The translations under genes and the position numbers were made by a program. Under the pieces are notes generated by a model. That model was not told where the DNA came from. It worked only from the letters and a program-made list of their open reading frames with translations, and searched no databases. A stretch of 64,000 nucleotides of DNA from Aliiglaciecola sp. 3_MG-2023 (GTDB taxonomy: Bacteria; Pseudomonadota; Gammaproteobacteria; Enterobacterales; Alteromonadaceae), in contig NZ_JAUORV010000001.1 of NCBI RefSeq assembly GCF_030548205.1, positions 1 through 64,000 of the forward strand, given 5' to 3'. How positions within the stretch are numbered: the stretch's first letter is position 1; each line of letters opens with the position of its first letter. Below, one piece after another: positions 7,710 to 18,027 of the stretch.

Positions 7710-8480
7710 TTAATTCATTGCACTTAAACGAGAATTAGCCAGACGACTGGAAGCAGAATCTGGGTACTCAGACAAAACTTGTTCAAACAATTGTTTTGCT
7801 CTTGCCAAATTATCTCTGCGTTGTTCAACCACTCCTAATTTGAATAATGCATCTGCACGTTTTGATGAATCAGGATAGCCACTGACCAAAATTTGGAATT
7901 GTTCTGCCGCACTTTCCCATTGCTGTTTATTGAACAACAATTGCCCCAACCAATAGTGAGCATTTGCTGCATAGCTGGAATTTGGGTAGGTTTTGATAAA
8001 TGACTGAAACTCAGGAATGGCTAAATCATATTGCTTATCACGCAAAATCAAGTTAACCGCGCGGTCATAGGCATCACTCTCACTAACATTAGTAGTAACA
8101 GGCATGTCTACTTGAGGTTGCTGTACAGGATTGTTGGTAGTTGAATTGGCCGTTGATTGTTGCTGAGTAGTCTGAGAATTCACAGCGGCGATGCGCTTAT
8201 CAATTTCCAAGTACAGCTCACGTTGCCTTTCCAAAATCTTTTCAAGCTGATGATTATGCAATTCTAAAGTACCGCGCATTTCGCTGACTTCGTTTTGCAT
8301 TTCATCTAACTGTTGCTGTATTCGATGCTGCATCTCTGTACGTGAATCTAAGATACGTTCTAACACTTCAACACGTTTAGTAAGGGAACCATCGTTTAAG
8401 TCTGTTACAGGCGCAGGAGCCGCATTAACTGCGGCTCCATATACTAGTAATAGACTAATCGCTTTCATGCGTTTAATCAT
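7710..8480 (-). CDS. cpoB: Tol-Pal system protein CpoB (YbgF)
   Basis: A 256-aa periplasmic protein. It has a signal peptide of about 20 residues ending AAVNA. A trimerising coiled coil covers about 30-90 (VLERILDSRTEMQHRIQQQ and following), then a Gln/Thr/Asn-rich linker, then three TPR repeats in about 130-255 (SDAYDRAVNLILRDKQYDLA, AHYWLGQLLFNKQQWESAA, ALFKLGVVEQRRDNLARAK). In E. coli CpoB coordinates the PBP1B-LpoB peptidoglycan synthase with Tol-Pal during constriction. It is the last gene of ybgC-tolQRAB-pal-cpoB, 12 bp after pal, and length and order match E. coli. Confidence 0.95.
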   Translation of the reverse strand: MIKRMKAISLLLVYGAAVNAAPAPVTDLNDGSLTKRVEVLERILDSRTEMQHRIQQQLDEMQNEVSEMRGTLELHNHQLEKILERQRELYLEIDKRIAAVNSQTTQQQSTANSTTNNPVQQPQVDMPVTTNVSESDAYDRAVNLILRDKQYDLAIPEFQSFIKTYPNSSYAANAHYWLGQLLFNKQQWESAAEQFQILVSGYPDSSKRADALFKLGVVEQRRDNLARAKQLFEQVLSEYPDSASSRLANSRLSAMN

Positions 8481-8492
8481 AATGACTCTATT

Positions 8493-9059
8493 CTATTGAT
8501 ATACCAAAACACCGCGGCGATTTTGTGCAAAAGCAGATTGAGAAGTGCCATTTGCTACAGGTTTTTCTTCGCCATATGAAACCACAGACATCTGTGATGA
8601 ACTTACGTTAGCATTTAGCAGGTATGTTTGTATTGATTTAGCGCGTCTTTCACCAAGAGCAATATTATACTCTGGCGTACCACGACGGTCACAATGACCT
8701 TCAATAACAATTGATTGACTTGGGTTGGCTGCTAAAAACTGAGCATGCTTAGACAATATAGCACGTGCAGATGAGGTCAAATTTGACGTATCAAAATCAA
8801 AGTAAACGACTTGATCTTGCTCTAATGTTGCCAAATCTTTAGCGCGCTGCTCAGCTTCCATTTGTTCACGTTGCTGCATCGCCATGATTTCTGCTTTTTC
8901 AGCTTCAGCATCTCTTGCTGCCTGATCAGCTGCTGCTTGGGCTGCTGCGGCTTCTTTAGCTGCTGCTTCATCAACACCATTATCTGTTGAAGTACACGCC
9001 ATAACGGTCACCAATGGCAGAGTAATCACAAGACCTTTTAATACTTTCTTAAGTTGCAT
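8493..9059 (-). CDS. pal: peptidoglycan-associated lipoprotein Pal
   Basis: A 188-aa outer-membrane lipoprotein with lipobox VMAC (Cys22). A long Ala/Glu/Gln-rich helical linker (about 30-75) leads to an OmpA-like peptidoglycan-binding domain in about 80-188. The meso-diaminopimelate-binding signature is clear (FDFDTSNL, IEGHCDRRGTPEYNIALGE, NRRGVLVYQ). Pal tethers the outer membrane to the wall and is released by TolB under TolQRA action. The helical linker is longer than in E. coli Pal (173 aa). It lies between tolB and cpoB, 49 bp after tolB. Confidence 0.97.
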   Translation of the reverse strand: MQLKKVLKGLVITLPLVTVMACTSTDNGVDEAAAKEAAAAQAAADQAARDAEAEKAEIMAMQQREQMEAEQRAKDLATLEQDQVVYFDFDTSNLTSSARAILSKHAQFLAANPSQSIVIEGHCDRRGTPEYNIALGERRAKSIQTYLLNANVSSSQMSVVSYGEEKPVANGTSQSAFAQNRRGVLVYQ

Positions 9060-9108
9060 TTCGTTATTCCTTCTCGTTTTCGAAATTTCTAACAGTTTTT
9101 AGTTTATG

Positions 9109-10464
9109 TTACAAAAATGGTGACCAGCTAGGTGACTTAACCTGCCCTTCTGACACCGGCAACCTTGCCTTAAATCGTCCATCAAGTGACACCAATGATA
9201 ATACCTGTCTGCCTTCGTGCAAAGTACTATAGATTATCATACTGCCATTCGGTGCAAGACTGGGTGATTCATCTAGAAATGTTTTCGTTAACACCAACAT
9301 ATCACCTGAGTCTACGCCTTGCTTAGCTATATGGTAATTTCCGCGGGTACGATTAACCATGACCATTTGAGTGCCATCTGGTGTGTAGGTTCCTCCAAGG
9401 TTCATATCTCCCTCAAAAGTGACCCGCCGAGTTTTACCTGTATTTAAATTTACTCGATAAATCTGAGGTTTACCACCCCGTTCTGAACTAAAGATTAAAT
9501 GTTTACCATCTGGAGACCAACTTGGCTCAGTATCGATTGCGCGATTACGGGTAATCTGACGCAAACGCTTAGAGGCCAGATCCATCACGTAAATTTCTGG
9601 ATTACCATCTTTAGATAAAACCATTGCCAACTGATTTCCATCTGGTGAAAACGTTGGTGCACCATTTATGCCAGGAAAGTCGGTGATCATAGTACGACTG
9701 CCTGTATAAATATCCTGAATAAATATCTGTGGTTTTTTGTTCTCAAATGACACGTAGGCTAGCTTTCTGCCATCTGGAGACCAAGATGGTGACATAAGTG
9801 GCTCATTGGAGCGCAACAAAACATTCTCATTCTTACCGTCGTAATCTGCCACTATTAATTGAAAAGGCTTAGCTTCGGTTTCTGAGTCTCTGACAATAAT
9901 GTATGCAATTTGCGTCAGAAAGGCCCCTTTTTCACCGGTAAGCTTCTCATATATTATGTCGCTAATACGATGGGCGTATTGGCGAAAGTCATCACCACTG
10001 ATCACCCAGCTCCACTCGTCCAGTATATGATCACGGTTAGTGACTAATTGCCCATTGCTCCTCATTTGCGTTTGACCACCGGTTATTTGACCACGGATCA
10101 CGTCAAGGAGTTGTAAGCTCACTTTGAATTCATCAGCGCCTTGTTGCTGAACATGGCCGATAAGCAAGGCCTCAGCACCCGATGCAGCCCATTCACTGTA
10201 ATCCACTTCGCTATCTGATTTGGGTAACTGGGGCATTTGTTGACGGTTTAATGCGAAAAATTTGCCACTGCGAGTTAAGTCTGCGGCAACCACTTCATCG
10301 ATACTACTGGGTAATACAGTTCCAGCAGAAACATGAAAAGGAACAATACCAATGGGACGGGCGTTATTGACGCCTTCGGTAATGTATATTTCCAAGGTCG
10401 CGTGTGACTCCAATGAGAAACAGATGAAAAAGAGCGATAGTAAAATACTGTTTATTTTATTCAT
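9109..10464 (-). CDS. tolB: Tol-Pal system periplasmic protein TolB
   Basis: A 451-aa periplasmic protein with a signal peptide (residues 1-22, ending ESHA). An N-terminal alpha/beta domain (about 23-165) carries the TolA-binding arm in other species. A six-bladed beta-propeller (about 170-450) is shown by repeated SPDG phrases: [40 protein letters not shown] and a final SWSPFL. It binds Pal through the propeller. Three bases separate it from tolA, so the two are surely co-transcribed. Length is slightly above E. coli TolB (430 aa). Confidence 0.97.
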   Translation of the reverse strand: MNKINSILLSLFFICFSLESHATLEIYITEGVNNARPIGIVPFHVSAGTVLPSSIDEVVAADLTRSGKFFALNRQQMPQLPKSDSEVDYSEWAASGAEALLIGHVQQQGADEFKVSLQLLDVIRGQITGGQTQMRSNGQLVTNRDHILDEWSWVISGDDFRQYAHRISDIIYEKLTGEKGAFLTQIAYIIVRDSETEAKPFQLIVADYDGKNENVLLRSNEPLMSPSWSPDGRKLAYVSFENKKPQIFIQDIYTGSRTMITDFPGINGAPTFSPDGNQLAMVLSKDGNPEIYVMDLASKRLRQITRNRAIDTEPSWSPDGKHLIFSSERGGKPQIYRVNLNTGKTRRVTFEGDMNLGGTYTPDGTQMVMVNRTRGNYHIAKQGVDSGDMLVLTKTFLDESPSLAPNGSMIIYSTLHEGRQVLSLVSLDGRFKARLPVSEGQVKSPSWSPFL

Positions 10465-10467
10465 TCA

Positions 10468-11334
10468 TTAAAAACCAAAGTTAATAGTTATATCTTTTAG
10501 ATTATTGTAAACCTGTGGATCTGAAGACATCGGTAGCTCCCCAGCCCGTCGAATTGCTTGCTCGCCCGCTACACAGACAACTTTGTCGCCGCCTAAGGTG
10601 CGAATTTGAATGACAAACCCAGACGAAGACAAACGAATGTTAATTCGGCATGACTTGCCTTTCATGGAATCATCCTTATAGGTATTTTGATCAATTTTGG
10701 CATTGATCAACGCAGTATACTTTTCTGTTTCAGATAAAACCTGGCGCTGTCGTTGTTGATTCCGCGAAGCTTGTTCCATTTCCAGCTGCTCTTGCATTAA
10801 TCGTTCCTGTTCGCGTAACTCAGCTTCTTCTCGTTTTTTGCGCTCGGCTTCTTTCTTTGCTTGCGCTTCTTTTTCACGCTTTTCTCTGGCTTTACGCTCT
10901 CTTTCTTCAGCCGCTTTACGTTCTAGCTCTCGTTGTTTTTTCTGTTGCGCTTCTTTTTGCGCTTTCTCTTGAGCTAAGCGTTTCTTTTCTTTGGCTTCAG
11001 CTGCAGCTTGTTTCTGACGTTTGGCATCTTCTTTACGTTTTTTCTCCTTTGCTGCAAGGTCACGTTTTCGCTGTTCAGCTTCGGCTTTACGTCTTTGAGC
11101 ATCGCGTATTTTTTGCAGCTCTTTTTGCTTTTCAGCTTCTTTTTTCTGTTCAATACGTTTGAGTTGATCATTTACTGCCTTTTGATCAACCACAGTCGCT
11201 TCAATGGGCGTAAAAGTAGCGGTACTCAAATCAATCTGTTTAGGAGGCGAATGGAAGTCGACACTTATCGCCAGCAATCCGCCTAAGATAATATGTAAAA
11301 CAATAGAGATAGAAATAGGGCTTAACTTAAACAT
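10468..11334 (-). CDS. tolA: cell-envelope integrity protein TolA
   Basis: A 288-aa protein with one N-terminal membrane helix (about 7-25). A long Lys/Glu/Ala/Arg-rich helical domain spans the periplasm (about 55-200). The C-terminal domain (about 205-288) has the paired cysteines (KGKSCRINIRL and DKVVCVAG) found in TolA domain III. It links the TolQR proton-driven motor in the inner membrane to TolB/Pal. It is shorter than E. coli TolA (421 aa) because the helical domain is shorter. The open frames on the opposite strand come from its biased codons. Confidence 0.96.
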   Translation of the reverse strand: MFKLSPISISIVLHIILGGLLAISVDFHSPPKQIDLSTATFTPIEATVVDQKAVNDQLKRIEQKKEAEKQKELQKIRDAQRRKAEAEQRKRDLAAKEKKRKEDAKRQKQAAAEAKEKKRLAQEKAQKEAQQKKQRELERKAAEERERKAREKREKEAQAKKEAERKKREEAELREQERLMQEQLEMEQASRNQQRQRQVLSETEKYTALINAKIDQNTYKDDSMKGKSCRINIRLSSSGFVIQIRTLGGDKVVCVAGEQAIRRAGELPMSSDPQVYNNLKDITINFGF

Positions 11335-11341
11335 GCAAAGC

Positions 11342-11770
11342 CTATTGTTCAGGGGACTCGGTCATTAAACCCACTGACGGCACACCCGCCCGCTGCAAAA
11401 GCACCATTAACTGCACAACATTGGCATAAGGTACTGCACCGTCGCCTTTTACAACAACAGGAGTAGTCGGCTCTTTTTTGATTTGCTGGGCAACAATTAC
11501 CGCCAAATCTGTGGCTGACATTGGATCTTCTTGGTTATCCCCAACATTGATGAAGTATTCACCATCGGCATTTACCGATGCAATGATGGGCGGTTTTGAG
11601 TCATCTTGTAACGACTCTGCCTCAGCCTTAGGTAAATCGACTTTTACCCCTTGTGTTACCAGCGGTGCGGTCACCATAAAAATGATCAACAACACCAACA
11701 TTACATCAATGTAAGGTACAACGTTGATTTCAGAGACTGGACGTCGGCGTTTACGCTCGTACACAACCAT
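11342..11770 (-). CDS. tolR: Tol-Pal motor subunit TolR
   Basis: A 142-aa inner-membrane protein of the ExbD/TolR family. One membrane helix (about 18-38) follows the basic N-terminus YERKRRRPVSEINVVPY and carries the proton-path aspartate (Asp22 in YIDVMLVLL). A periplasmic domain follows. With TolQ it forms the proton-driven motor. It lies two bases from tolQ and seven from tolA. Confidence 0.97.
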   Translation of the reverse strand: MVVYERKRRRPVSEINVVPYIDVMLVLLIIFMVTAPLVTQGVKVDLPKAEAESLQDDSKPPIIASVNADGEYFINVGDNQEDPMSATDLAVIVAQQIKKEPTTPVVVKGDGAVPYANVVQLMVLLQRAGVPSVGLMTESPEQ

Positions 11771-11772
11771 CG

Positions 11773-12462
11773 TTAAACACTCTCAGCTCGTTGTGACAGG
11801 GTTTGGCGATGGAGGATACTAGAAAACTCTTCCATAAAATTACCGTAACTGTTTTCTAACTTTTCAACTTGGTTGCTAAAGCGGTTGTACGCTATAACAG
11901 AAGGTATCGCAGCGAAAAGCCCCATGGCTGTAGCAATAAGAGCTTCGGCAATACCAGGAGCAACCATAGCTAAGGTAGCTTGTTGCACTTCACCCAATGC
12001 GATAAACGAGTTCATTATTCCCCAAACGGTGCCAAATAGGCCAATGTAAGGACTAATGGATCCTGCTGTGGCAAGAAACGGTAAATTTGCTTCTAGGTGA
12101 TCTACTTCACGTGACAATGAAACACGCATCGCTCTGTATGTCCCTTCCATTGTCGCTTCGGTAGAGCTACCACTGGCTTTTCGTAAGCGCACAAATTCTT
12201 TAAACCCGGCACAAAATAAGCTGCCCATACCTTGCACAGATTGGCGAGCAGAAAGTTCTTGGTACAATTTATTTAAATCAACACCAGACCAAAATTTATC
12301 TTCAAACTTTTTGGTTTCTGATTTTGCCTGCTTTAGCACTTTTATCCGCTGGAAAATGAATGCCCAGGACACAACAGATGTTGCCAGTAATAGTAACATT
12401 ACCAATTGAACTAAAAGACTTGCCTGCAAAAACAGGTCAAAGAATGACAAATTAGATGACAC
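11773..12462 (-). CDS. tolQ: Tol-Pal motor subunit TolQ
   Basis: A 229-aa inner-membrane protein of the ExbB/TolQ/MotA family. Helix 1 is at about 15-38, and a large cytoplasmic loop holds the [18 protein letters not shown] stretch. Helices 2 and 3 (about 130-190) contain [18 protein letters not shown] and [21 protein letters not shown], the family signature. Length equals the E. coli protein (230 aa). Its start overlaps the end of ybgC by 11 bp, which suggests translational coupling. Confidence 0.98.
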   Translation of the reverse strand: MSSNLSFFDLFLQASLLVQLVMLLLLATSVVSWAFIFQRIKVLKQAKSETKKFEDKFWSGVDLNKLYQELSARQSVQGMGSLFCAGFKEFVRLRKASGSSTEATMEGTYRAMRVSLSREVDHLEANLPFLATAGSISPYIGLFGTVWGIMNSFIALGEVQQATLAMVAPGIAEALIATAMGLFAAIPSVIAYNRFSNQVEKLENSYGNFMEEFSSILHRQTLSQRAESV

Positions 12463-12862
12463 TTGAGATTTCCCCTAAAATGAACGCAGGGATTGCTATG
12501 GGTTTCATCTTTTGAAGATCCACACAGGCAACCCTGATTTTCGCACTAACCAAACTTAGGTTGTTCGAATTTGTTATTTGTTGTTGGAACAACATGCTAG
12601 CACGTTTTAATTCAATTATTTGTGTATTAATTTGTAAAAAATCATCGAATTTTGCGGCTGCAATATTGTCCATTTCCACCCGTTTGACGACAAAACCCAC
12701 GGATTGTTCCAAAAGACTATGTTGTTCTATACCAAAACTTCTTAGCCATTCAGTTCTTGCGCGCTCAAAAAACTTTAAATAGTTAGCATAATATACGATA
12801 CCACCTGCGTCTGTATCTTCGTAGTAGACGCGCACGTTAAATTTGTGAACAGGAAATGGCAT
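12452..12862 (-). CDS. ybgC: acyl-CoA thioesterase YbgC
   Basis: A 136-aa hotdog-fold thioesterase, first gene of the Tol-Pal operon, acting on short-chain acyl-CoA in relatives. The family motif [16 protein letters not shown] is at residues 13-28 with the catalytic Asp18. The residue that is His25 in E. coli and H. influenzae YbgC (VYHASY) is Tyr25 here (VYYANY). AAGAGGTAG upstream of ATG 12862 is a good ribosome binding site. The 11-bp overlap with tolQ fits the conserved operon. Confidence 0.93.
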   Translation of the reverse strand: MPFPVHKFNVRVYYEDTDAGGIVYYANYLKFFERARTEWLRSFGIEQHSLLEQSVGFVVKRVEMDNIAAAKFDDFLQINTQIIELKRASMLFQQQITNSNNLSLVSAKIRVACVDLQKMKPIAIPAFILGEISSVI

Positions 12863-13226
12863 CGAATTTTCTACCTCTTTAAATAACGCTAATGCTTAGT
12901 CCAGCAGACTTGAAAATAATTCAATTTAAACATCATAATCAAGATAAATATGTCGCAGTTAAAATCACTATTTTAATGGTAAATAGCTAAATTATGCAGT
13001 TAACCTCATAAAAGTGAGTTTTAGTTTTTAATAAGCATGCATAAAATCAGCATAAAATTCAACTTTTACACTAGTTTTGTTAATCCAATTTCATTTAAGA
13101 AAAATTCATTCAAAATTAACAACCACGATACATTACTTGCCAAATATAGGAATTTACATAGGAATGGAAAACCATTCAAAGTTTTCATCATTAGTTAATC
13201 TAATCTGAAAACACAATTTTTTTCAA
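12863..13226. other. AT-rich intergenic region upstream of ybgC
   Basis: About 360 bp of AT-rich DNA between the Tol-Pal operon and the candidate small RNA. It should hold the ybgC promoter on the minus strand, but I could not choose a convincing -35/-10 pair. No gene or repeat is seen. Confidence 0.4.
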
Positions 13227-13254
13227 TTGTAGATTTTTTGCTGATGTATAGAAT
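13227..13254 (+). promoter_or_regulatory. promoter of the candidate small RNA
   Basis: -35-like TTGTAG (13227-13232), a 16-bp spacer and -10 TAGAAT (13249-13254) on the plus strand, which is opposite to both neighbouring operons. Transcription would begin near 13261. Confidence 0.45.
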
Positions 13255-13260
13255 ACGCCT

Positions 13261-13398
13261 CGTTCTCCTGACTAAGGCGACGAGCTTTCGAAGCGGTAGT
13301 CAGAAAATGTATCAATTGCTTATTGATAGATGTGTTCCCTGGAATTTTCCTTTCCAAATACTTGTTGCTTTGCCCGCGAATTTCGCGGGCTTTTTTTT
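13261..13398 (+). ncRNA. candidate structured small RNA between ruvB and ybgC
   Basis: A plus-strand transcript of about 138 nt is suggested by an upstream promoter and a strong intrinsic terminator whose T-run lies only on the plus side. Possible hairpins in order are CTGACTA...TAGTCAG enclosing GCTT-tcg-AAGC (about 13270-13305), ATCAAT/ATTGAT (about 13313-13327), and the terminator GCCCGCG/CGCGGGC. A 62-codon frame covers it, but that frame has no ribosome binding site and reads through the terminator, so I prefer RNA. It does not resemble 6S, 4.5S, tmRNA, Spot 42 or CsrB by eye. Confidence 0.5.
13372..13398 (+). terminator. intrinsic terminator of the candidate small RNA
   Basis: The stem GCCCGCG/CGCGGGC (13372-13390) is followed by eight T residues. 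On the minus strand the stem is not followed by T, so it does not serve ruvB. Confidence 0.85.
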
Positions 13399-13435
13399 GC
13401 CTCAGACTTTGTTGCCTGAAACCTAGCCTGCTTAG

Positions 13436-14446
13436 TTAATTCTGAGGTTTGTAGTCTTTACCAAAATGCAAGAACGCACGTTGAGACACTATGCGCCCTC
13501 TTGGGGTTCTTTGTAAAAACCCTTGTTGAATTAGAAAGGGTTCAATTACATCTTCAATGGTTTCTTTTTCTTCACCAATGGCCGCCGCCAAATTGTCTAA
13601 CCCCACAGGTCCGCCCATAAACTTGTCAATAATGGTAAGCAACAACTTGCGATCCATGTAGTCGAAACCTTCTTTATCCACATCAAGCATGTCTAACGCT
13701 TCTGCGGCTACCGCTTCAGATATATCACCGTCGGCTTTAACTTCAGCAAAATCTCGTACTCTGCGCAATAAACGATTAGAAATCCGCGGTGTCCCTCTAG
13801 AGCGTCTGGCTATTTCTAACGCCCCTTGATGATGGATATTGAGATTTAAATAGTTTGCTGAACGCGTGACAATTTGAGTGAGATCTTTAAGGCTGTAAAA
13901 CTCTAAACGCTGCACTATGCCAAATCGGTCTCGTAACGGCGAGGTTAACGAACCAGCGCGGGTAGTCGCTCCCACTAAGGTGAACGGCGGCAAATCTAAT
14001 TTAATCGAACGCGCTGCAGGCCCCTCACCTATCATAATATCTAATTGATAATCTTCCATAGCGGGATAAAGGACTTCTTCTACCACTGGGCTCAGACGAT
14101 GAATTTCATCAATGAACAATACATCATGCTCTTCTAAGTTGGTAAGCAATGCAGCCAGATCACCGGCTTTTTCCAATACCGGCCCTGAGGTAGTCTTAAT
14201 ACTTACCCCCATTTCATTGGCTACAATATTCGCCAGCGTTGTTTTACCTAAACCAGGCGGGCCAAAAATAAGCAAGTGATCGAGTGCATCACTTCGATTT
14301 CTAGCCGCTTGAATAAAGATATCCATTTGTTTACAAACATGATCTTGGCCTGTGTAGTCGGCCAATAACTTGGGGCGTATAGCACGGTCCACAGCTTCAT
14401 CTTCGGTATCTGCCGTGGGGTGGATTAATCGATCAGCTTCAATCAT
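13436..14446 (-). CDS. ruvB: Holliday junction branch-migration motor RuvB
   Basis: A 336-aa hexameric AAA+ ATPase that, with RuvA, drives branch migration of Holliday junctions. Walker A is GPPGLGKTT (about 62-70), Walker B is FIDEIH (about 113-118), and sensor residues lie in [18 protein letters not shown]. The C-terminal winged helix includes RTPRGR. Length equals E. coli RuvB (336 aa). It follows ruvA after 155 bp, a wider gap than usual, so it may have its own promoter. Confidence 0.98.
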   Translation of the reverse strand: MIEADRLIHPTADTEDEAVDRAIRPKLLADYTGQDHVCKQMDIFIQAARNRSDALDHLLIFGPPGLGKTTLANIVANEMGVSIKTTSGPVLEKAGDLAALLTNLEEHDVLFIDEIHRLSPVVEEVLYPAMEDYQLDIMIGEGPAARSIKLDLPPFTLVGATTRAGSLTSPLRDRFGIVQRLEFYSLKDLTQIVTRSANYLNLNIHHQGALEIARRSRGTPRISNRLLRRVRDFAEVKADGDISEAVAAEALDMLDVDKEGFDYMDRKLLLTIIDKFMGGPVGLDNLAAAIGEEKETIEDVIEPFLIQQGFLQRTPRGRIVSQRAFLHFGKDYKPQN

Positions 14447-14601
14447 GAATGTGTCTTCTGGTTAAATTCTAGCATCGGGTAAAAAGAGTAATTAGCGTGC
14501 AAGTAACCTTTTTATTGCAAGCACCTAAACCTCACTAACGAACAGTGTTTTTTTATACAGTAAATCGTAATATCTGTACAGTCTAGTTTATCTGCTCAAG
14601 G

Positions 14602-15225
14602 TTAAACCATTGAACGTAATGCTTCCCGGATCAGCTCTTCGCTGCTAATACCTTGGTGATACACCGAATTAATGGTTTTTGCCGCTTGTGCGGGTTTATA
14701 GCCCAAAGCGACCATTGCACTTAACGCATCTTCTTTTACGTCAGTGGGTTTCACTAAGGTGTCTTGTGGACTTTCCACCTGCATAGGCGGTAAATGATGT
14801 TTACCTTCACCTTGTTCTTCGAGCTTTTTCAATCTATCGCGCATTTCAACCACAAGTCTTTCTGCGGTCTTTTTACCGACACCTGGGAGTTTCACTAACC
14901 CAGTGAAATCATCGTGACTAACACACTGAATAAATTGCGATGCCGACATGCCAGAAAGAATAGTAAGGGCTAATTTAGGACCGACACCATTCACTTTAAT
15001 TAACTCTCGAAAGAGTGCACGCTCAGATTTATCGGCAAAGCCAAACAGCAATTGGGCATCTTCACGCACCACAAAATGAATATATACAGTGGCTTCTTGA
15101 CCAATTTCTGGCAACTGGTAAAAGCTTGTCATGGGTAATTGCACTTCATAGCCTATACCACCCGCTTCAATTAAAATTTCAGGGGGTTGCTTTTCTAATA
15201 GTTGGCCTCGAATTAAGCCGATCAT
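14602..15225 (-). CDS. ruvA: Holliday junction-binding protein RuvA
   Basis: A 207-aa junction-binding subunit that loads RuvB. It has an N-terminal OB fold ([20 protein letters not shown]), two helix-hairpin-helix motifs (NGVGPKLAL and [12 protein letters not shown]) and a C-terminal RuvB-binding three-helix domain ([18 protein letters not shown]). An ATG two codons upstream (15231) is possible, but AGGAC is well spaced only for 15225 and the E. coli protein begins MIGRLRG. It lies 51 bp after ruvC, in the same operon. Confidence 0.97.
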   Translation of the reverse strand: MIGLIRGQLLEKQPPEILIEAGGIGYEVQLPMTSFYQLPEIGQEATVYIHFVVREDAQLLFGFADKSERALFRELIKVNGVGPKLALTILSGMSASQFIQCVSHDDFTGLVKLPGVGKKTAERLVVEMRDRLKKLEEQGEGKHHLPPMQVESPQDTLVKPTDVKEDALSAMVALGYKPAQAAKTINSVYHQGISSEELIREALRSMV

Positions 15226-15276
15226 AAACATGTCCTATTATGCTGGGTGTTAAAATTGGGTATCTAGAAAACCTTG

Positions 15277-15798
15277 TTACCTTAATCTACCACGTACGGT
15301 TTTACTCGCTTTTCCAGCAAGTTTAATTAAGGTTTGATAACTGTGTCCATGACACAATGCTACGGCTAGCGCATCTGCGGCATCGGCCTGCGGGGTTTTA
15401 GTGAGTTTAAGTAAGTAGGTAACCATATGCTGAACTTGAGTTTTTTCAGCACTGCCTTTGCCCACAACACTTTGTTTGATTTGTCGGGCAGAATATTCAG
15501 CCACGGGTAAATCTGCGTTGGTGGCCGCCACTATCGCAGCTCCACGCGCTTGCCCGAGTTTTAGGGCTGAATCAGGATTTTTCGCCATAAAGACCTGCTC
15601 GATGGCAAAAAACTGTGGTTGAAACTGACAAATAATTTCAGTCACACCTTTATAAATTTGATTCAATCTTGGGGCAAGTTCGTCGCCTTGAACACGTATA
15701 CAGCCACTGCCGAGATAACTAAAGGTATTACCCGTTTGTTTAATCACCCCGTAACCGGTTATCCGCGAGCCGGGATCGATGCCAAGGATTATCGACAT
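15277..15798 (-). CDS. ruvC: Holliday junction resolvase RuvC
   Basis: A 173-aa dimeric endonuclease that cuts Holliday junctions. The four catalytic acids are present: Asp8 (LGIDPGSR), Glu67 (FAIEQVF), Asp139 and Asp142 ([16 protein letters not shown]), each one residue later than in E. coli. It overlaps the end of nudB by 10 bp. In E. coli a yebC-type gene lies between nudB and ruvC; here it is absent. Confidence 0.98.
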   Translation of the reverse strand: MSIILGIDPGSRITGYGVIKQTGNTFSYLGSGCIRVQGDELAPRLNQIYKGVTEIICQFQPQFFAIEQVFMAKNPDSALKLGQARGAAIVAATNADLPVAEYSARQIKQSVVGKGSAEKTQVQHMVTYLLKLTKTPQADAADALAVALCHGHSYQTLIKLAGKASKTVRGRLR

Positions 15799-16259
15799 CT
15801 TTGCTCCTGCGGATCAGTTAGCGAAACATTAGGTACAAACTTTTCAATGGCTGATTTATTGGTGGGCGACCAGACTTTTTCCATGGCCAGGTGTTTAGGC
15901 AACCACTGGAAGGCAAGATGTTCTGTTAGCCGAATGGTTTCATTGCCTTGCACTTTCAATGCAAATACATGTTCGGTGTTGAATCGACAATCCGGTGGAT
16001 AGCGATGCTGCCACCTCTGACGAATAGGGTATTGATTAACACTTCGACAATCCACAATCTCAAGATGATTGAGGGCGATATCAATACCGGTTTCCTCTTC
16101 CACTTCTCGAATTGCCGTTTGTAACGGCAATTCGCCGGGCTCTAAGGTACCTGTCACACTTTGCCAGAAATTAGGGTCATCTTGACGCTGCATCACAAGT
16201 ACATTAGCGGCCTGGTCAAAGATGACAACTAATGCAGATTCTGGACGTTTATACGCCAT
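15789..16259 (-). CDS. nudB: dihydroneopterin triphosphate diphosphatase NudB (Nudix)
   Basis: A 156-aa Nudix hydrolase. The Nudix box runs from Gly37 through REVEEETGI (51-59) and matches G-x5-E-x7-REUxEExGU. The E. coli homologue removes pyrophosphate from dihydroneopterin triphosphate in folate synthesis and also hydrolyses dATP. The position between aspS and ruvC is the conserved one, one base after the aspS stop and overlapping ruvC, so it is in the operon. Confidence 0.93.
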   Translation of the reverse strand: MAYKRPESALVVIFDQAANVLVMQRQDDPNFWQSVTGTLEPGELPLQTAIREVEEETGIDIALNHLEIVDCRSVNQYPIRQRWQHRYPPDCRFNTEHVFALKVQGNETIRLTEHLAFQWLPKHLAMEKVWSPTNKSAIEKFVPNVSLTDPQEQRCR

Positions 16260-16260
16260 A

Positions 16261-18027
16261 TTAATCCGCTTTTTTATCCATTACCGTGGCGATAGATAGC
16301 TCTTTCAATTGCACTGGATTGGCTTCAGATGGCGCATCCGTTAACGGACATGCTGCTGTGGTTGTTTTCGGGAATGCCATCACATCACGAATTGACGTAG
16401 CCCCTGTCATCAACATCACTAAGCGATCTAAACCAAACGCTAGCCCAGCATGAGGTGGCGCACCAAATTTAAGAGCTTCTAGTAAGAATCCGAATTTTAA
16501 CTCGGCTTCTTGTTCGCTGATCCCCAATAATCGGAACACTTCAGACTGCATCGCCTGATCGTGAATACGCACCGAACCGCCCCCAAGCTCTACGCCATTT
16601 AATACCATATCGTAGGCATTAGAAATTGCATTGGCTGGGTTAGCTGCAAGCTCATCAGGTGTCATGTCACGAGGTGCAGTGAATGGGTGATGTAATGCAT
16701 GGAAATCGCCGTCAACCTCTTCAAACATAGGGAAATCGACAACCCAAAGTGGCTTCCATTCACCTTCTAATAGATCCAGATCTTCACCCAGTTTTAAACG
16801 TAACGCGCCTAGGGCTTCAGTTACCACATTGGCACTATCGGCTCCAAACAAAATAATATCGCCATCAACCGCACCGCAGCGTTTAACGATCCCCATAGCG
16901 ACATCTTCAGTTAAAAATTTTAAAATGGGCGACTGTAACCCTTCCATGCCTGCTGCAAGGTCGTTCACTTTCATCCACGCCAAGCCTTTAGCGCCATAGA
17001 TACCAACAAAACTGCCATAGTTATCAATGTTTTTGCGGGATAAGGCTGCTCCGCCTGGCACACGAATCACCGCGACTCTGCCTTTGGGATCATTAGCCGG
17101 CCCAGAGAACACTTTAAACTCAACATCTTTAACAAGATCAGCAACGTCAACCAACTCTAGCGGGTTACGTAAATCAGGTTTATCACTACCAAAACGACGC
17201 ATTGCATCTGCAAAGGTCATGTGCGGGAATTCACCCAAATCAACATTTAGCATCTTTTGGAATAAATCTTTGATTAACCCCTCAGTAATCGACATCACCC
17301 CTGAGGCATCAAGGAAGGTGGTTTCAATATCAATTTGGGTAAATTCAGGCTGACGATCTGCGCGTAAATCTTCATCTCGGAAACACTTAACGATTTGATA
17401 GTAGCGGTCCATACCTGACATCATTAACAATTGTTTGAACAATTGGGGTGATTGAGGCAATGCAAAAAACTCACCTTTATGGGTACGACTTGGAACCAGA
17501 TAATCCCGCGCGCCTTCTGGTGTTGCCTTGGTCAGAATTGGGGTTTCTATATCGAGGAAACCATCGTTTTCTAAATAACTTCTCACCGCGCTGGTGACTT
17601 TTGCTCTGAACTTTAAACGATCACTCATCACCGGGCGACGTAAATCTAAATAGCGGTATTTTAAACGTTGTTCTTCAGAGTTTTCTTGATTCCAATCTAA
17701 TGGCAATGCCGCAGATCTATTCAGTATGGATAGACCCTTACCTAATATTTCTATTTCACCCGTAGACATGTCTTTATTGATCTGACCTTCTGGACGACTG
17801 CGGACCAAGCCCGTAATTTGTACGCAAAATTCATTACGCAGACTATTGGCAGTGGCAAAGACATCTTCCAAGTCAGGATCATACACAACTTGCACAATGC
17901 CTTCGCGATCCCGTAAATCGAGAAAGATAACACCGCCCAAATCACGACGTTTATTTACCCAGCCACATAAAGTAACTTCTTGACCTATAAAACTTGCGTT
18001 GATGTTTCCGCAATAATCTGTGCGCAT
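16261..18027 (-). CDS. aspS: aspartyl-tRNA synthetase AspS
   Basis: A class II synthetase of 588 aa, close to E. coli AspRS (590 aa). The N-terminal OB fold binds the anticodon ([28 protein letters not shown]). Motif 2 is [18 protein letters not shown], the bacterial GAD insert follows, and motif 3 is [12 protein letters not shown]. The frame extends to another ATG at 18051, but CAGAGG sits at the right distance only before 18027, and 18027 gives the family N-terminus MRTxYCG. First gene of aspS-nudB-ruvC-ruvA(-ruvB). Confidence 0.98.
   Translation of the reverse strand: MRTDYCGNINASFIGQEVTLCGWVNKRRDLGGVIFLDLRDREGIVQVVYDPDLEDVFATANSLRNEFCVQITGLVRSRPEGQINKDMSTGEIEILGKGLSILNRSAALPLDWNQENSEEQRLKYRYLDLRRPVMSDRLKFRAKVTSAVRSYLENDGFLDIETPILTKATPEGARDYLVPSRTHKGEFFALPQSPQLFKQLLMMSGMDRYYQIVKCFRDEDLRADRQPEFTQIDIETTFLDASGVMSITEGLIKDLFQKMLNVDLGEFPHMTFADAMRRFGSDKPDLRNPLELVDVADLVKDVEFKVFSGPANDPKGRVAVIRVPGGAALSRKNIDNYGSFVGIYGAKGLAWMKVNDLAAGMEGLQSPILKFLTEDVAMGIVKRCGAVDGDIILFGADSANVVTEALGALRLKLGEDLDLLEGEWKPLWVVDFPMFEEVDGDFHALHHPFTAPRDMTPDELAANPANAISNAYDMVLNGVELGGGSVRIHDQAMQSEVFRLLGISEQEAELKFGFLLEALKFGAPPHAGLAFGLDRLVMLMTGATSIRDVMAFPKTTTAACPLTDAPSEANPVQLKELSIATVMDKKAD

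Noticed and set aside
10857-11286. Plus-strand frames opposite tolA
   Set aside because: They arise from the Lys/Glu/Ala/Gln codon bias of the TolA helical domain. TolA itself is certain.
13238-13426. 62-codon plus-strand frame between ruvB and ybgC
   Set aside because: It covers a promoter, hairpins and a terminator, has no ribosome binding site and would be translated past the terminator. A small RNA explains the sequence better.
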